Assembly: GCF_002216685.1 (NCBI RefSeq)
Contig: NZ_CP022353.1
Location: 1,178,001-1,242,000 of the forward strand
Origin: Vibrio tarriae
GTDB taxonomy: Bacteria > Pseudomonadota > Gammaproteobacteria > Enterobacterales > Vibrionaceae
Reading direction: 5' to 3'
Length of the DNA: 64,000 bases
The position numbers and the translations under genes are program-made. Below are positions 1 to 9,154 of this stretch, piece after piece (within the stretch, counting starts at the first letter, position 1; each line of letters begins with the position of its first letter). The notes below the pieces were generated by a model. It was not told the origin of the DNA. It worked only from the letters and a program-made list of their open reading frames with translations, and made no database searches.

Positions 1-1112
1 TTTTCCACCAGCACGCTGAGATCTTGTTTCGCTTGCGCTTTTAAATAGCGCACTTGATTCACTGCGCTATTGGCTGCTTTGACTTGTTCACTGCGCCCGG
101 TGTTTTCAATCAGCGGAATATTCACGCCAACGCCAACCAACCAATCCGGTTTCATTTGGCTAGCAAGTGAGTCATCTTCATGCAAGCTATAATCGCCATA
201 CAGATAGACTTCTGGGTAGTATTTCCCTTGCTCAGCTTTAATAAGACTGCTGGCTTGCTTTTCTTTGGCATCGAGCAGGCTTAAGCCGGGATAGGTATTG
301 AGCGTTTGTTCGATGAAGGCGTGCATGGGCGGTAAGCTGGTATTGATAAATAGCATGCCACTCGGTTCTACAGTTTCTGTAGCGCCCAAAATTTGGGTTA
401 GCGCACTTTGCGCAATATCCAAGGTCTTTTGCGCTTTTTTGCGCTCGACTTTGGCTTTATCCAGTGCCGCATCGGCTTGCAAACGCTCAACATGAGCAAT
501 TTGCCCTTGTTGCTCGAGCTTAAGGGCATTATCTCTGTGTTGTGTGAGTCCTTCTTCAACTGCGATTCGGGTACCGAGCACCTCTTTAGCCAACACCACA
601 CTAAAGTAATATTTGGCTAAATCTTCATATCGCGCTTGTATTTCCATCGCGAGCTGGCTTTGCGCTTCATCTTCTTTACCTGCGGCGGCATCTTGCGCAG
701 CAGTAATTCGTCCGCCAGTAAAAATTGGCCAAATCGCCCGGATCGAGGAAGTGAAAATATCGCGTTCAGTGATGGTAGATTGAATAGAGCCAATACCCGC
801 AACCAATTGAGCAAGTGTTGGAGGAAGTGCAGGCAGTGCCTGACCCGTACTATCAAAAATCTGCTTGCCGGAAAGCGTTACATCCTGATCAAGCCGCGTA
901 AAATTGGCTCCGACACTGACCGAGGGTAGATTGAGGTTTTGTGTGGCATCTTTCAGATGAGCGTAACGTTCCACATTGGCTCTTTGCGCCGCAAGCGAGT
1001 TGTTTTGTTGTTGCAGCAAGTCCCAAGCTTCTTGAAATGAGAGAGGCGCTGCATGAGCAATCGGCATAAATAATATAGAGCAGATCGCCAGAGAGAGAGA
1101 TTTCACTTTCAT
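1..1112 (-). CDS. TolC-family outer-membrane efflux protein (partial, 3' end beyond window)
   Basis: The frame is open from an ATG at 1112 to the left edge without a stop, giving about 370 residues. It begins with a signal peptide (MKVKSLSLAICSILFMPIAHA) followed by the typical TolC start 'LSFQEAWDLLQQQNNSLAAQRANVE'. Long Gln/Ala/Glu-rich helices follow, with two similar halves (strand segments near 'SVGANFTRL' and 'LYGDYSL'), as in the trimeric outer-membrane channels that serve RND, ABC or MFS exporters and type I secretion. The C-terminal helix is missing because the window ends. Upstream lies GAGCTC, a weak ribosome site. The partner pump is probably encoded to the left of the window. The family is clear; the substrate is unknown. 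Confidence 0.9.
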   Translation of the reverse strand, partial: MKVKSLSLAICSILFMPIAHAAPLSFQEAWDLLQQQNNSLAAQRANVERYAHLKDATQNLNLPSVSVGANFTRLDQDVTLSGKQIFDSTGQALPALPPTLAQLVAGIGSIQSTITERDIFTSSIRAIWPIFTGGRITAAQDAAAGKEDEAQSQLAMEIQARYEDLAKYYFSVVLAKEVLGTRIAVEEGLTQHRDNALKLEQQGQIAHVERLQADAALDKAKVERKKAQKTLDIAQSALTQILGATETVEPSGMLFINTSLPPMHAFIEQTLNTYPGLSLLDAKEKQASSLIKAEQGKYYPEVYLYGDYSLHEDDSLASQMKPDWLVGVGVNIPLIENTGRSEQVKAANSAVNQVRYLKAQAKQDLSVLVE

Positions 1113-1196
1113 TTTGAGCTCGACAGAATGAATTTAGAGCTAATGCTCTATTTTTTGGATGATGAAGTCAAACAAAGAGTTAAGGGCTGCAGTATA

Positions 1197-1227
1197 AAAA
1201 ACTGACTTGCAAGAGCAAGCCAGTTTT
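1197..1227 (-). terminator. Rho-independent terminator of the 77-aa gene
   Basis: A stem of about 12 bp with one mismatch (AAAACTGACTTGC against GCAAGCCAGTTTT) has a short loop. On the minus strand it is followed by a run of six T. It lies downstream of the small gene at 1277-1510. A second hairpin (ACGCCCA / TGGGCGT, about 1244-1267) sits between that gene and this terminator. Confidence 0.7.
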
Positions 1228-1276
1228 GTGAGTAATCTGTTTTGACGCCCAAAATGTGTTGGGCGTAGATATGCGG

Positions 1277-1510
1277 TTAACAATAAGGGTAGGAGGGACA
1301 GTAGTAATCGGCTCTCCAAACTAACTTTTTGGTTCCCTGCATCGTCGTCAGTACGTCTTTGCCTGACATTTGAGGAAAAGCGAACAAAACACGCATCTCA
1401 TCATGCGTTTCTGGCTCGATTTCGTAAGCCCTCACATGAGTAAATGTCGAGTGTAAATGCTCACAAAGCATGTCTTTGGATAGGCAAATTCCAAAAGCAT
1501 CTCTTCTCAT
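1277..1510 (-). CDS. Small hypothetical protein, 77 aa
   Basis: I do not recognise this protein. It is 77 residues long, has no membrane segment, and ends in the odd sequence WRADYYCPSYPYC with two Cys and four Tyr. An acceptable ribosome site (AAGGAAT) lies about 8 bases before the ATG. Two hairpins, one with a T run, lie directly behind the stop, so it appears to be a single-gene transcription unit. These signals support a real gene, but no family assignment is possible by eye. Confidence 0.5.
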   Translation of the reverse strand: MRRDAFGICLSKDMLCEHLHSTFTHVRAYEIEPETHDEMRVLFAFPQMSGKDVLTTMQGTKKLVWRADYYCPSYPYC

Positions 1511-1837
1511 GTCTCTATTCCTTCTGACGTGTTATTGAGTGAACTTGGCCGCAATTTTTATTCTCAGTCTTATGCCTGAATTGCATCCCAGTTAGGTTTA
1601 TGCTCACTGCGCATTAAGTATACTGCTTAACCTAGAAAGTTGCCGGAGCAAAGTGCCTATTTGTTGTGACCTGTGCCATAAAACAGATATGCAATTGGTT
1701 TTATTTTTTGATGCCATGAACTGCCTTGCTGGCATATGGCTAACGTGAATCTCGTGCCAGCCTCACAGTTATGTATTGCGAGCTTCGCCCCAATGTTAAA
1801 TTGATGTTAGCTTTCACTCGCTAGCAAGGAGTGAACA
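1511..1837. other. 327-bp intergenic region before the sensor kinase gene
   Basis: This lies between two divergently read genes and should hold both promoters. I see no coding frame, clear operator or hairpin in it, apart from the AAGGAG ribosome site (about 1826-1831) of the kinase gene. Confidence 0.5.
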
Positions 1838-3454
1838 ATGGTGTGGAGCAGTATTACCTTCCGCAAGCGAATGCTGATCATCATGACCTTATCGGGTCTG
1901 ATTGAGCTGCTACTTTTGGTTGCGGCGGGTTTTATGTATGTCAAACATTCGCAAGAACAAGAAGTGGGTCAGAAGGCGCTTGGAGTGGCTGCATTTCTTG
2001 CTCAAACACCGGCGGTCATCAACATGATCAAGACAGGCAGTGCTACGGGTGACCAGCAGCAAAGCTACCGTGAACTGACTCAACTGATTGGCGCAGCTTT
2101 TATTGTGATTGGCGACAATCAAGGTATTCGATTGGTTCACCCCGTGGATGAAAGAATCGGTAAACCTATGGTGGGAGGCGATAATGATAGAGCTTTACTG
2201 GAAGGTGAAGCTTATGTCTCTTTCGCTCAAGGGTCGTTAGGTAAATCGGTTCGTGGCAAAGCCGCGGTGGTGGATCAACGTGGTCAAATTATCGGTGTCG
2301 TTTCGGTTGGCTACTTAATTGAACGGCTACAAGATCGCGTTGAGCCGTTTCTATTCTATCTGATAGCGACAGCGTTACTGGTGGTTGGCGCAAATGCACT
2401 GGTTTCGAGTTATGCCTCACGACGCTTTCAGCGCGCTATTCTTGGGTTTGAGCCGGAAGAAATTGCCCGTTTGTACGTGGAGTTGGATGTGACCATGAGC
2501 ACCCTGAAAGAAGGGATCATCAGTATTGATGACAAAGGCATTTTACGTTCAATTAACAAAAGCGCTTGTGAAATCTTGGGATTGCGCCGTGAACAAGCCC
2601 TCAATCGACGTTTGACCACCATTCTGCCCGAAAGCGATCTCTATACGGTTTTGGCGACCGGAAGAACCGATCACGATATTGAGCTCTATCTGAATAAACA
2701 TTGGATAATTGCCAACCGCAGCCCGATTGTGGTTGAGGGAAAAGTTGTCGGAGCAGTATCCAGTTTCCGTCTTCGTGATGAAATTAATGAACTCACCGAG
2801 CAGTTAGCTCAAACCCGTGAATACGCAGAGATGCTGCGTTCTCAGACTCATGAGCACAGAAATAAATTGAACACCATCAGTGGGTTACTGCAAATGGGCG
2901 AATTGGATGCCGTACAGCAACTGATTGGGCAAGAAACCCAGCACTATCAAGTATTGATTGAGTTTTTACGTGAAACGATCAAAGACCCCTTGATAGCAGG
3001 CATGCTGCTCGGCAAAACAGAGCGTGCCCGCGAGCTTGGTTTGGAGCTCATGGTTGAAGAAGGAGCACGTTTAGAAACCCTGCCGATTCATATTAAAGCG
3101 GAAGATGTGGTGACCATTCTCGGTAACCTTATCGACAACGCGTTTGAAGCGACCTTAACCGCGATTCGCACGTTGTCGCCGATTCCGTCGGAACGAAGAG
3201 TGATTGAGGTCTCGATCAGTGATTTCGGTAACGAAATCATTTTGGAAGTGGACGATCAAGGTTGCGGTTTACCAAAAGAGCTGGAACATTGGCAGCTAAC
3301 GGAAAAAGGCGTATCGAGCAAAGCCAAGCAGAACCGAGGGGTAGGGCTGTTTTTAGTCAAACAGCTCGCCGATCGTTATCAAGGACAACTGGACATGCAC
3401 AGCAAGGAGCAAGGTACCCGAATGACAGTGTATTTACCCAAGGATGAGTTGTAA
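1838..3454 (+). CDS. Sensor histidine kinase, CitA/DcuS family
   Basis: Membrane kinase of 538 residues that probably senses a di- or tricarboxylate. A first membrane helix lies at about 12-34, followed by a periplasmic PAS-like sensor (about 40-165) with the DcuS/CitA-like phrase 'GIRLVHPVDERIGKPMVGGD'. A second helix is at about 170-191 and a cytoplasmic PAS domain at about 215-315. The H-box is 'RSQTHEHRNKLN' (phospho-acceptor His338). The ATPase N-box is GNLIDNAFEAT (about 429), the G1 box DDQGCGLP (about 472) and the G2 box GVGLFLVKQL (about 501). AAGGAG precedes the ATG. The stop overlaps the start of the next gene by one base (TAATG), so the two are translationally coupled. The exact ligand cannot be read from the sequence. 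Confidence 0.9.
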   Translation: MVWSSITFRKRMLIIMTLSGLIELLLLVAAGFMYVKHSQEQEVGQKALGVAAFLAQTPAVINMIKTGSATGDQQQSYRELTQLIGAAFIVIGDNQGIRLVHPVDERIGKPMVGGDNDRALLEGEAYVSFAQGSLGKSVRGKAAVVDQRGQIIGVVSVGYLIERLQDRVEPFLFYLIATALLVVGANALVSSYASRRFQRAILGFEPEEIARLYVELDVTMSTLKEGIISIDDKGILRSINKSACEILGLRREQALNRRLTTILPESDLYTVLATGRTDHDIELYLNKHWIIANRSPIVVEGKVVGAVSSFRLRDEINELTEQLAQTREYAEMLRSQTHEHRNKLNTISGLLQMGELDAVQQLIGQETQHYQVLIEFLRETIKDPLIAGMLLGKTERARELGLELMVEEGARLETLPIHIKAEDVVTILGNLIDNAFEATLTAIRTLSPIPSERRVIEVSISDFGNEIILEVDDQGCGLPKELEHWQLTEKGVSSKAKQNRGVGLFLVKQLADRYQGQLDMHSKEQGTRMTVYLPKDEL

Positions 3455-4140
3455 TGAAAACCCGACTCCTGATCATTGAAGATGATGCTGCGATAGCGCA
3501 GCTTCATCATCGCTATTTGAGTCAGTTAGAAGGCTTTGAGGTAGTGGGGATCGCGACGTCTCAGTCGGATGCGCGTTTACAGATGGAAGTGCTTAACCCC
3601 GATTTGGTGCTGTTGGACGTTTATTTACCGGATGGAACGGGCCTTGAGCTGTTGCAATGGATTCGTGGACGTAATGTTCATTGCGATGTGATTTTAATTA
3701 CGGCGGCGCGCGAGGTGGAGACACTGCAACAAGCGATGCGTGGTGGTGTGGTGGATTATTTGCTCAAACCAGTGATGTTTCCAAGGCTCGAAACCGCATT
3801 AAAAAAATACCAAATGCGGCAAGCCGAGCTAAAACAGTTGGCGGATTTTGATCAGCAAAAAGTCGACAAAATGTTTACTACACACTCATCAGAAGCCTTA
3901 CCGCAACGTTTACCGAAAGGGATAGACGCCGTGACATTGGATAAGATTCGGTTACTATTTCAAAGCGCTGCCATGCTGACGGCGGATGAAGCTGGTGAAA
4001 AAATTGGGGCTAGCCGCACAACAGCTCGGCGTTATCTTGAGTATCTTATCACTGCTGGAGAGTTGGAGGCCGATCTCAGTTATGGTACGGTGGGACGACC
4101 AGAGCGGACGTACCGTAAATTACATCGTCATACATCCTGA
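3454..4140 (+). CDS. Response regulator, CitB/DcuR family
   Basis: Partner of the kinase upstream, 228 residues. The receiver domain (about 4-120) has the acidic pair in 'IIEDDAAIA', the phospho-acceptor Asp55 in 'LVLLDVYLPDG', the conserved Thr in 'ILITAA' and Lys in 'YLLKPV'. The C-terminal part (about 155-225) contains a winged-helix segment, 'LTADEAGEKIGASRTTARRYLEYL', typical of the CitB/DcuR/DctR group, which activate carboxylate transport or metabolism genes. The solute-binding protein and CheV genes that follow on the same strand are possible targets; this is inference from position. Confidence 0.9.
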   Translation: MKTRLLIIEDDAAIAQLHHRYLSQLEGFEVVGIATSQSDARLQMEVLNPDLVLLDVYLPDGTGLELLQWIRGRNVHCDVILITAAREVETLQQAMRGGVVDYLLKPVMFPRLETALKKYQMRQAELKQLADFDQQKVDKMFTTHSSEALPQRLPKGIDAVTLDKIRLLFQSAAMLTADEAGEKIGASRTTARRYLEYLITAGELEADLSYGTVGRPERTYRKLHRHTS

Positions 4141-4205
4141 TTAGACGGATTGGATAACTGCATCTAAAGTTTAAACAGATTACACGAATGTGATGAGGTC
4201 GACAG

Positions 4206-4979
4206 ATGCAATGGCGTTTTTGTTTGACAGCAGTACTGGGTGTTGTTCTGAGCTTTAGTCTTAGTGTGAAGGTTCAGGCTAAGGGACTGGAATCGTTAAC
4301 CTATTACACCGAAAACTATCCACCACTTAACTTTGCTCAAGATGGCAAGCCTGCTGGGATAGCCGTGGATCTACTCCAAGAAGCGGCGGAGGCAGTGAAT
4401 GTCACCTTGAGCTCGGATCAGATTTTAGTACAACCTTGGCCGCGTTCTTATCGGTCGGCGTTGTTAAAGCAGGATGGAGTGCTTTTTTCTACGACACGCA
4501 CAACACATCGTGAAAATTTATTTAATTGGGTCGGCCCTATTGCCGATATCAAAGTGGTAGTGCTGGCACGAAAGTCGAGTCAAATCAAAGTGGATGACCC
4601 TATCGAATTGGGGAACTACCGAATTGGTGTAATTCGTGATGACATCGGTGAACAGCAATTACTGCAACTTGGTGTACCGCGGGAGTCCATGGTAGAAGGT
4701 TCCACCGTCAGCAGCTTGGCAGAGCAACTGCTAAAAAAACGCATCGATCTGCTCGCTTATGATGAAAGAACCGCACTTTGGTGGATGAGTCAAGATAGCT
4801 ATCCCGTTGAAGAATTTGAAACGGTATACGTTTTGATGCAAGGTTCACTGTATTACGCATTTAACAAAAACATAGATAAGTCGGTATTGAACGATTTACA
4901 AAAAGGCATTGAACTGATCAAAAACAGTGTCAATGAGAATGGTGTAAATCGTTATCAGGCAATACTGGATAAATATTGA
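4206..4979 (+). CDS. Periplasmic solute-binding protein, family 3 (SBP_bac_3)
   Basis: Secreted protein of 257 residues with a cleavable signal (about 1-25, ending VQA). The mature part starts 'LESLTYYTENYPPLNFAQDGKPAGIAVDLLQEAA', the usual opening of the polar amino acid family, followed by 'GVIRDDIGEQQL' and a C-terminal helix. No ABC permease or ATPase lies nearby, so it may act as a sensor or orphan binding protein. It sits 65 bp behind the response regulator and 27 bp before cheV, which suggests a signalling rather than an uptake role. The ligand is unknown. Confidence 0.8.
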   Translation: MQWRFCLTAVLGVVLSFSLSVKVQAKGLESLTYYTENYPPLNFAQDGKPAGIAVDLLQEAAEAVNVTLSSDQILVQPWPRSYRSALLKQDGVLFSTTRTTHRENLFNWVGPIADIKVVVLARKSSQIKVDDPIELGNYRIGVIRDDIGEQQLLQLGVPRESMVEGSTVSSLAEQLLKKRIDLLAYDERTALWWMSQDSYPVEEFETVYVLMQGSLYYAFNKNIDKSVLNDLQKGIELIKNSVNENGVNRYQAILDKY

Positions 4980-5006
4980 TAACCATCCCGAGAAGATGTG
5001 ACGATT

Positions 5007-5984
5007 ATGAGTAATCCAAGCAGTACTATTTTGACTGAAAGCGGCACTAACGAGCTAGAAATCATTGAATTTCATCTCGAAAAAGTGCTTCCCGACGGGC
5101 GAACCAAAACCTGTTATTACGGCATTAACGTTGCCAAGGTTCGTGAAGTTATCCGGGTTCCAGAAACGACAGACTATCCGAATGCCCAGCCACACATGAT
5201 TGGAGTGTTTTCCTCGCGGGAAATTTTAACCCCCTTGGTGGATTTGGCTGGATGGCTCGGAGTGCCCACTTCAACCGATATCAGCAAGAAATACGTCATA
5301 GTCACTGATTTCAACCGTATGACGAATGGTTTCTTGATCGACAGTATCAGCCGTATTCATCGTATTTCGTGGAACGATGTGGAGTCACCTAGCCAGTTCC
5401 TTGAAGCGGGCGAGCAAGATTGTGTGGTTGCGGTCGTTCGACAAGATAAAAAACTCATTATGATCCTAGATTTCGAGAAGATCATTGCGGATATTAACCC
5501 TGAGTTGAGCATGGAAAAATACGATGTGACGGTAGACCGAAAAGTCGACCTCAATCAGCGTATGGTGACTAAGCGGAATGCGAAAACCGTTATGGTGGTG
5601 GATGATTCAGCCTTTATTCGTAGTTTGATTCAGGACACCTTAAGCTCGGCAGGTTATAACATCATCGCTTGTAAAGACGGTGGTGAAGCATTTGAAAAGT
5701 TAATGGAAATCAAGCAAGCCGCGAAGGAAGAAAACATTTCGGTCAGTGAGCTTGTCGATGCCGTCGTCACTGACGTTGAAATGCCACGTATGGATGGCAT
5801 GCACTTAGTCAAACGGCTGCGTGGCGATGAATCTTACGCTTCGATGCCGATAGTTATGTTCTCCTCGTTAATGAGTGATGATAACCGTGCTAAAGCCTTA
5901 ACGCTGGGGGCAAACGACACTATCACTAAGCCAGAAATTGGCAAAATGGTGTCTATGATGGATAAATATATCCTCAATATGTGA
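5007..5984 (+). CDS. cheV: Chemotaxis coupling protein CheV
   Basis: CheW-like domain (about 10-155) joined to a receiver domain (about 195-320). This is the CheV arrangement that links chemoreceptors to CheA and is tuned by phosphorylation. The receiver has 'VMVVDDSAFIRSLIQDTL', the phospho-acceptor Asp in 'AVVTDVEMPRMDGM' and the Lys in 'TITKPE'. I chose the ATG at 5007 because the GAGAAG site then lies about 10 bases away; an in-frame GTG at 4998 would leave only about 2. Several cheV copies are usual in vibrios, so the copy number cannot be given. Confidence 0.9.
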   Translation: MSNPSSTILTESGTNELEIIEFHLEKVLPDGRTKTCYYGINVAKVREVIRVPETTDYPNAQPHMIGVFSSREILTPLVDLAGWLGVPTSTDISKKYVIVTDFNRMTNGFLIDSISRIHRISWNDVESPSQFLEAGEQDCVVAVVRQDKKLIMILDFEKIIADINPELSMEKYDVTVDRKVDLNQRMVTKRNAKTVMVVDDSAFIRSLIQDTLSSAGYNIIACKDGGEAFEKLMEIKQAAKEENISVSELVDAVVTDVEMPRMDGMHLVKRLRGDESYASMPIVMFSSLMSDDNRAKALTLGANDTITKPEIGKMVSMMDKYILNM

Positions 5985-6102
5985 GATGGGTGGAGCGTTG
6001 CTCCGCTTTTCTCAGGCGCGAGAATGTCGCCATCACTCATGTGTCCTACAGTAAAGAATAATCTGTATCTTGCTGGCAAGATGAAGTAGCAGTGGAGGCG
6101 AT

Positions 6103-6906
6103 ATGCGTATCTCTTGGGTATCTATTCTCCTATGGTTTTCGACAAATACTTTTGCCGAGCACCAAACCATAACCTTGGTTTTGGCCGCACAACATGACCA
6201 CGGACATGCTTACTATCATGAGCTGCTTGCTCGTGCTTTAGCAGATCGAGGCATCTCTTTAATTATTGAAACACCATACGCTCATGTACCGCAGAAACGA
6301 GTAGTGAAAATGGTTGAAAACAACCAACTTTCACTGACTTGGCTGCTGGAAAGCCCTGAGCGCAATAAAAAGTTTGTCTATGTAGATGTGCCCTTAACCA
6401 ATGGGTTGATTGGGCAGCGTATTTTATTAATTCCTCCCAGCCTACAAAGCCGGCTGGACAAAGTCGCCAACTTAAATGAGTTTCGTAAAACACGACTGGT
6501 TGCTGGGCTAGGTGAGGGATGGTTAGATATCGCTGTTTGGCGTTACAACCATTTGCCCTTTTATATTCAATACGGAGAGTGGCGTGACCTGTACAAAAAA
6601 CTTTCTGTATCGGGAGAGGTTAACTACTTCCCGCGTGGTGTGACTGAGATCTACCAAGAATCCATTCTCAATCCACACTTAGCCATAGAACAGCATCTGT
6701 TATTTCAATATCAACGAGATTTCAAATTTTACCTTAGCCCTCAAGCTGCTCAACATAAGGCACTATTAGAGCAAGCGCTGAAAACGGCACAAGAATCCGG
6801 TTTAATGAGCGAACTTACAGAGAAATATTGGGGAGAGTCACTCTCATTTTTAAGGCTAAATCAAAGACAGGTGATTGAATTGCAGATACCGGTTGAAGAT
6901 AAATAA
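6103..6906 (+). CDS. Periplasmic binding-protein-like protein, 267 aa
   Basis: It begins with a signal peptide (MRISWVSILLWFSTNTFA). The rest resembles the transporter-binding-protein fold found in uncharacterised vibrio proteins: an early strand 'TITLVLAAQHDHGHAYYHELLARAL', a middle hinge, and the C-terminal 'ALLEQALKTAQESGLMSELTEKYWGE', which is like the last helices of family-3 binding proteins. GGAGG precedes the ATG. No transporter gene is adjacent. It may be an orphan ligand sensor; function is not assignable. Confidence 0.7.
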   Translation: MRISWVSILLWFSTNTFAEHQTITLVLAAQHDHGHAYYHELLARALADRGISLIIETPYAHVPQKRVVKMVENNQLSLTWLLESPERNKKFVYVDVPLTNGLIGQRILLIPPSLQSRLDKVANLNEFRKTRLVAGLGEGWLDIAVWRYNHLPFYIQYGEWRDLYKKLSVSGEVNYFPRGVTEIYQESILNPHLAIEQHLLFQYQRDFKFYLSPQAAQHKALLEQALKTAQESGLMSELTEKYWGESLSFLRLNQRQVIELQIPVEDK

Positions 6907-6985
6907 CCCGTATGCATGTAACCACTTTATTTTCTGCACAAAATCAGTAATAGAAACTGGTTTTTCAGAACAACATCAGTTATCA

Positions 6986-7717
6986 ATGACAGAGTATCCC
7001 TTTCTGTGGTTCAAATCGTTTATGGTAGAAATTTTTGTTGTCGTCATACTGTTAGTACTGTTCTTTTTCGTGATTCAAAAATATGTCATTCGTCATGATG
7101 ACACGAAGGATTATGCCTATAAAAAGAAAGGCCCTCTGCTCGATATGAAGGAAAGTGCTTTTTATAACGCACTGGTTAGCGCGGTTGGCGATCACGGTGT
7201 GGTCTTGGCGAAAGTGAATATGGCTAATGTGATCACACCGAGTAAAGTTGCGAACAAAAAACATTGGTTTATTGCTTATAGCAAGATCTCGAAGAGTTAT
7301 TTTGATTTTTTAGTGTGTGATGCAAGAACGCTTGAGCCAAGAGTCGTTATCGAATTGGATGACGGGAAAGAGCTGCAAAAGGGCAAAGTGGAGCGAGAAA
7401 AGTTGCTGCTGCATGTATGTAAATCGGCCAACATCCCGCTGATTGGCACCAATATTCGGATGAGTTATCAAGTCGGAAAGTTAAGGCGCTTACTGGCTGC
7501 TCATATCGATTTAATTCAAACGGAACAGGAAGTGCGTTTTTGTAAACGTTGCGGCAGTCCTATGGTGATTAAAGTCGCTACACAAGGGGAGTACCGTGGC
7601 AGACGATTCTTTACCTGTAGTCGCCAACCGCATTGCTCTTACACTGAAAATTACAACGTAGTTTATGAATTCGAAGAAGAGGAAAGCACTACCAGTGTCA
7701 GATCTAGTCTGAACTAA
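6986..7717 (+). CDS. Membrane-anchored DUF2726 protein with C-terminal zinc finger
   Basis: One N-terminal membrane helix ('FMVEIFVVVILLVLFFFVI') is followed by a DUF2726 domain ('ESAFYNALVSAV', then 'FDFLVCDARTLEPRVVIELDDGK', then 'KREKLL..' and 'IPLIGTNI'), a PD-(D/E)XK nuclease-like fold. A four-Cys topoisomerase-type zinc finger 'CKRCGSPMV...FFTCSRQPHC' follows. The nuclease-like Asp/Glu pattern ('VIELDDGK') is present. Start chosen at the ATG at 6986; the frame is open further upstream but overlaps the previous gene. The DNA-binding finger and nuclease-like core suggest a nucleic acid role at the membrane; this is inference. Confidence 0.75.
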   Translation: MTEYPFLWFKSFMVEIFVVVILLVLFFFVIQKYVIRHDDTKDYAYKKKGPLLDMKESAFYNALVSAVGDHGVVLAKVNMANVITPSKVANKKHWFIAYSKISKSYFDFLVCDARTLEPRVVIELDDGKELQKGKVEREKLLLHVCKSANIPLIGTNIRMSYQVGKLRRLLAAHIDLIQTEQEVRFCKRCGSPMVIKVATQGEYRGRRFFTCSRQPHCSYTENYNVVYEFEEEESTTSVRSSLN

Positions 7718-7723
7718 TACAAC

Positions 7724-8785
7724 TCACAGATTCTCGGTTTGTTGAGTGACCACCGCGGCGTTAGTTGAGGCATGTCTGAATAAACGAACCTGATTTCTCC
7801 CCGCCTTTTTGGCTCGATACAATTCTATATCTGCGAATTTCAGGAGATCGTTCAGTTGATCTCCTGCTTGATACTCGCACACCCCAATGCTGATCGTCAC
7901 TTGTACCCGTTTTTCTCCAAACGCAAATAGGTGCTGACTGACAATCGCTCTCAAGCGTTCGCAAACTCGTCCAGCCTGTTCGAGTGATTGATCAAATAAC
8001 GTGACACAAAACTCTTCACCGCCAATTCGATATAAATTGTTGTCACCGACCACTTGAGTGAGAAGACGAGTGGTTTCAATCAAAACCTTATCTCCCGTGT
8101 CATGGCCAAATTGATCGTTAATCGATTTGAAAAAATCCAAATCAATGACGAGTAAACAGAGTGAGGTTTGATCATTAAACTGTTCAAAATGTTGGAATGA
8201 TGTGGTGAGTGACAAACGGTTGTGCGCGCCGGTTAAAGGATCTCGCGAAGCAAGATAGAGTAGGGAATTTTCAATTTTACGTCGATTATCTTCGTAAACA
8301 TGGGCAACTACCCAAATTCCAATGTAAGCAAAGCATAGGTGCAGAAGCACGGACCAAGAGATATCCGTACTAGTTTGTTGTAATTGCCAATAAATAGTAT
8401 TGCTTTGAATGGCCAAAAACAGGCTAGAGGTGATAAAGGCAAAACGGGCAGAGGTGAAAATGTAAAACAGGATAGGCACAAAGCAGCTCCAGATATAAAC
8501 CCCCATCATTAAGGGTTTCATATAGGTCGCAAAAAGTGTTGTGCCAGTTAATATAAACAAATAGAGATAGACTTGTTCTTTAGTGTGAGTGCGACGCTTA
8601 GCCTGTGAATAAATGTAAAGAGAGTAGACAGCACAAATTAGCTCAAGTAACGCGAGTTCAATCACTTGTATCGACCAAAAATTGATCAGTGCCATCAAAA
8701 AGGCGATCAAAGCCCAAAAGAAGCTCAGGCCGCATAGCACTGAAGCTCGAAGCGTTTGTGTGTTATCAAATAACCTAGCATCCAT
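7724..8785 (-). CDS. Membrane diguanylate cyclase (GGDEF)
   Basis: Makes cyclic di-GMP. The first 165 residues hold about six membrane helices without a recognised sensor name. The GGDEF domain (about 178-338) opens with 'RDPLTGAHNRLSL', has the metal-binding 'VIDLDFFKSIND' and the active site GGEEF at 255-259, so it should be active. The product-inhibition RxxD motif, expected five residues before GGEEF, is absent (the local sequence is VVGDNNLYRI). It ends 6 bp from the convergent DUF2726 gene. Confidence 0.9.
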   Translation of the reverse strand: MDARLFDNTQTLRASVLCGLSFFWALIAFLMALINFWSIQVIELALLELICAVYSLYIYSQAKRRTHTKEQVYLYLFILTGTTLFATYMKPLMMGVYIWSCFVPILFYIFTSARFAFITSSLFLAIQSNTIYWQLQQTSTDISWSVLLHLCFAYIGIWVVAHVYEDNRRKIENSLLYLASRDPLTGAHNRLSLTTSFQHFEQFNDQTSLCLLVIDLDFFKSINDQFGHDTGDKVLIETTRLLTQVVGDNNLYRIGGEEFCVTLFDQSLEQAGRVCERLRAIVSQHLFAFGEKRVQVTISIGVCEYQAGDQLNDLLKFADIELYRAKKAGRNQVRLFRHASTNAAVVTQQTENL

Positions 8786-9056
8786 GGGCTCACCCTCTCC
8801 GGGGCTAAACGTAAGGGTTTATAGTACAGAGTTGAATCGCTTGATCAATATGGATCTTGAATGCATATCACAAAAGTAGACGGCGCTCTAATTCTGTAAA
8901 TTATCAGCTGTCCAAAAAACGAAAGCTGAAAAAGAACAGCAAAAGCACAAAAAAACATCAAAATGATGAGAGAAAAGCCAAACGATTCAAAAACAAAGAA
9001 ATTGGGCTTGCACGTCAGAAAATCTGCCGCTAATATCCACCTCGTTCTCAAGCGAT
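8786..9056. other. Intergenic region before the tRNA genes
   Basis: 271 bp, AT-rich, holding the promoter side of the cyclase gene and of the tRNA pair. No coding frame with gene-like features was seen. Confidence 0.4.
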
Positions 9057-9133
9057 GCGTCCGTAGCTCAGTTGGTTAGAGCACCACCTTGACATGGTGG
9101 GGGTCGGTGGTTCGAGTCCACTCGGACGCACCA
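9057..9133 (+). tRNA. tRNA-Val (anticodon GAC)
   Basis: Complete cloverleaf: acceptor GCGTCCG pairs with CGGACGC, D-loop AGCTCAGTTGGTTAGAGC, anticodon stem CCACC/GGTGG with loop TTGACAT (anticodon GAC at 9091-9093), T-loop GGTTCGAGTCC. The CCA end is encoded (9131-9133). Confidence 0.97.
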
Positions 9134-9154
9134 TGAGAAACTAAAAAACCGTAT

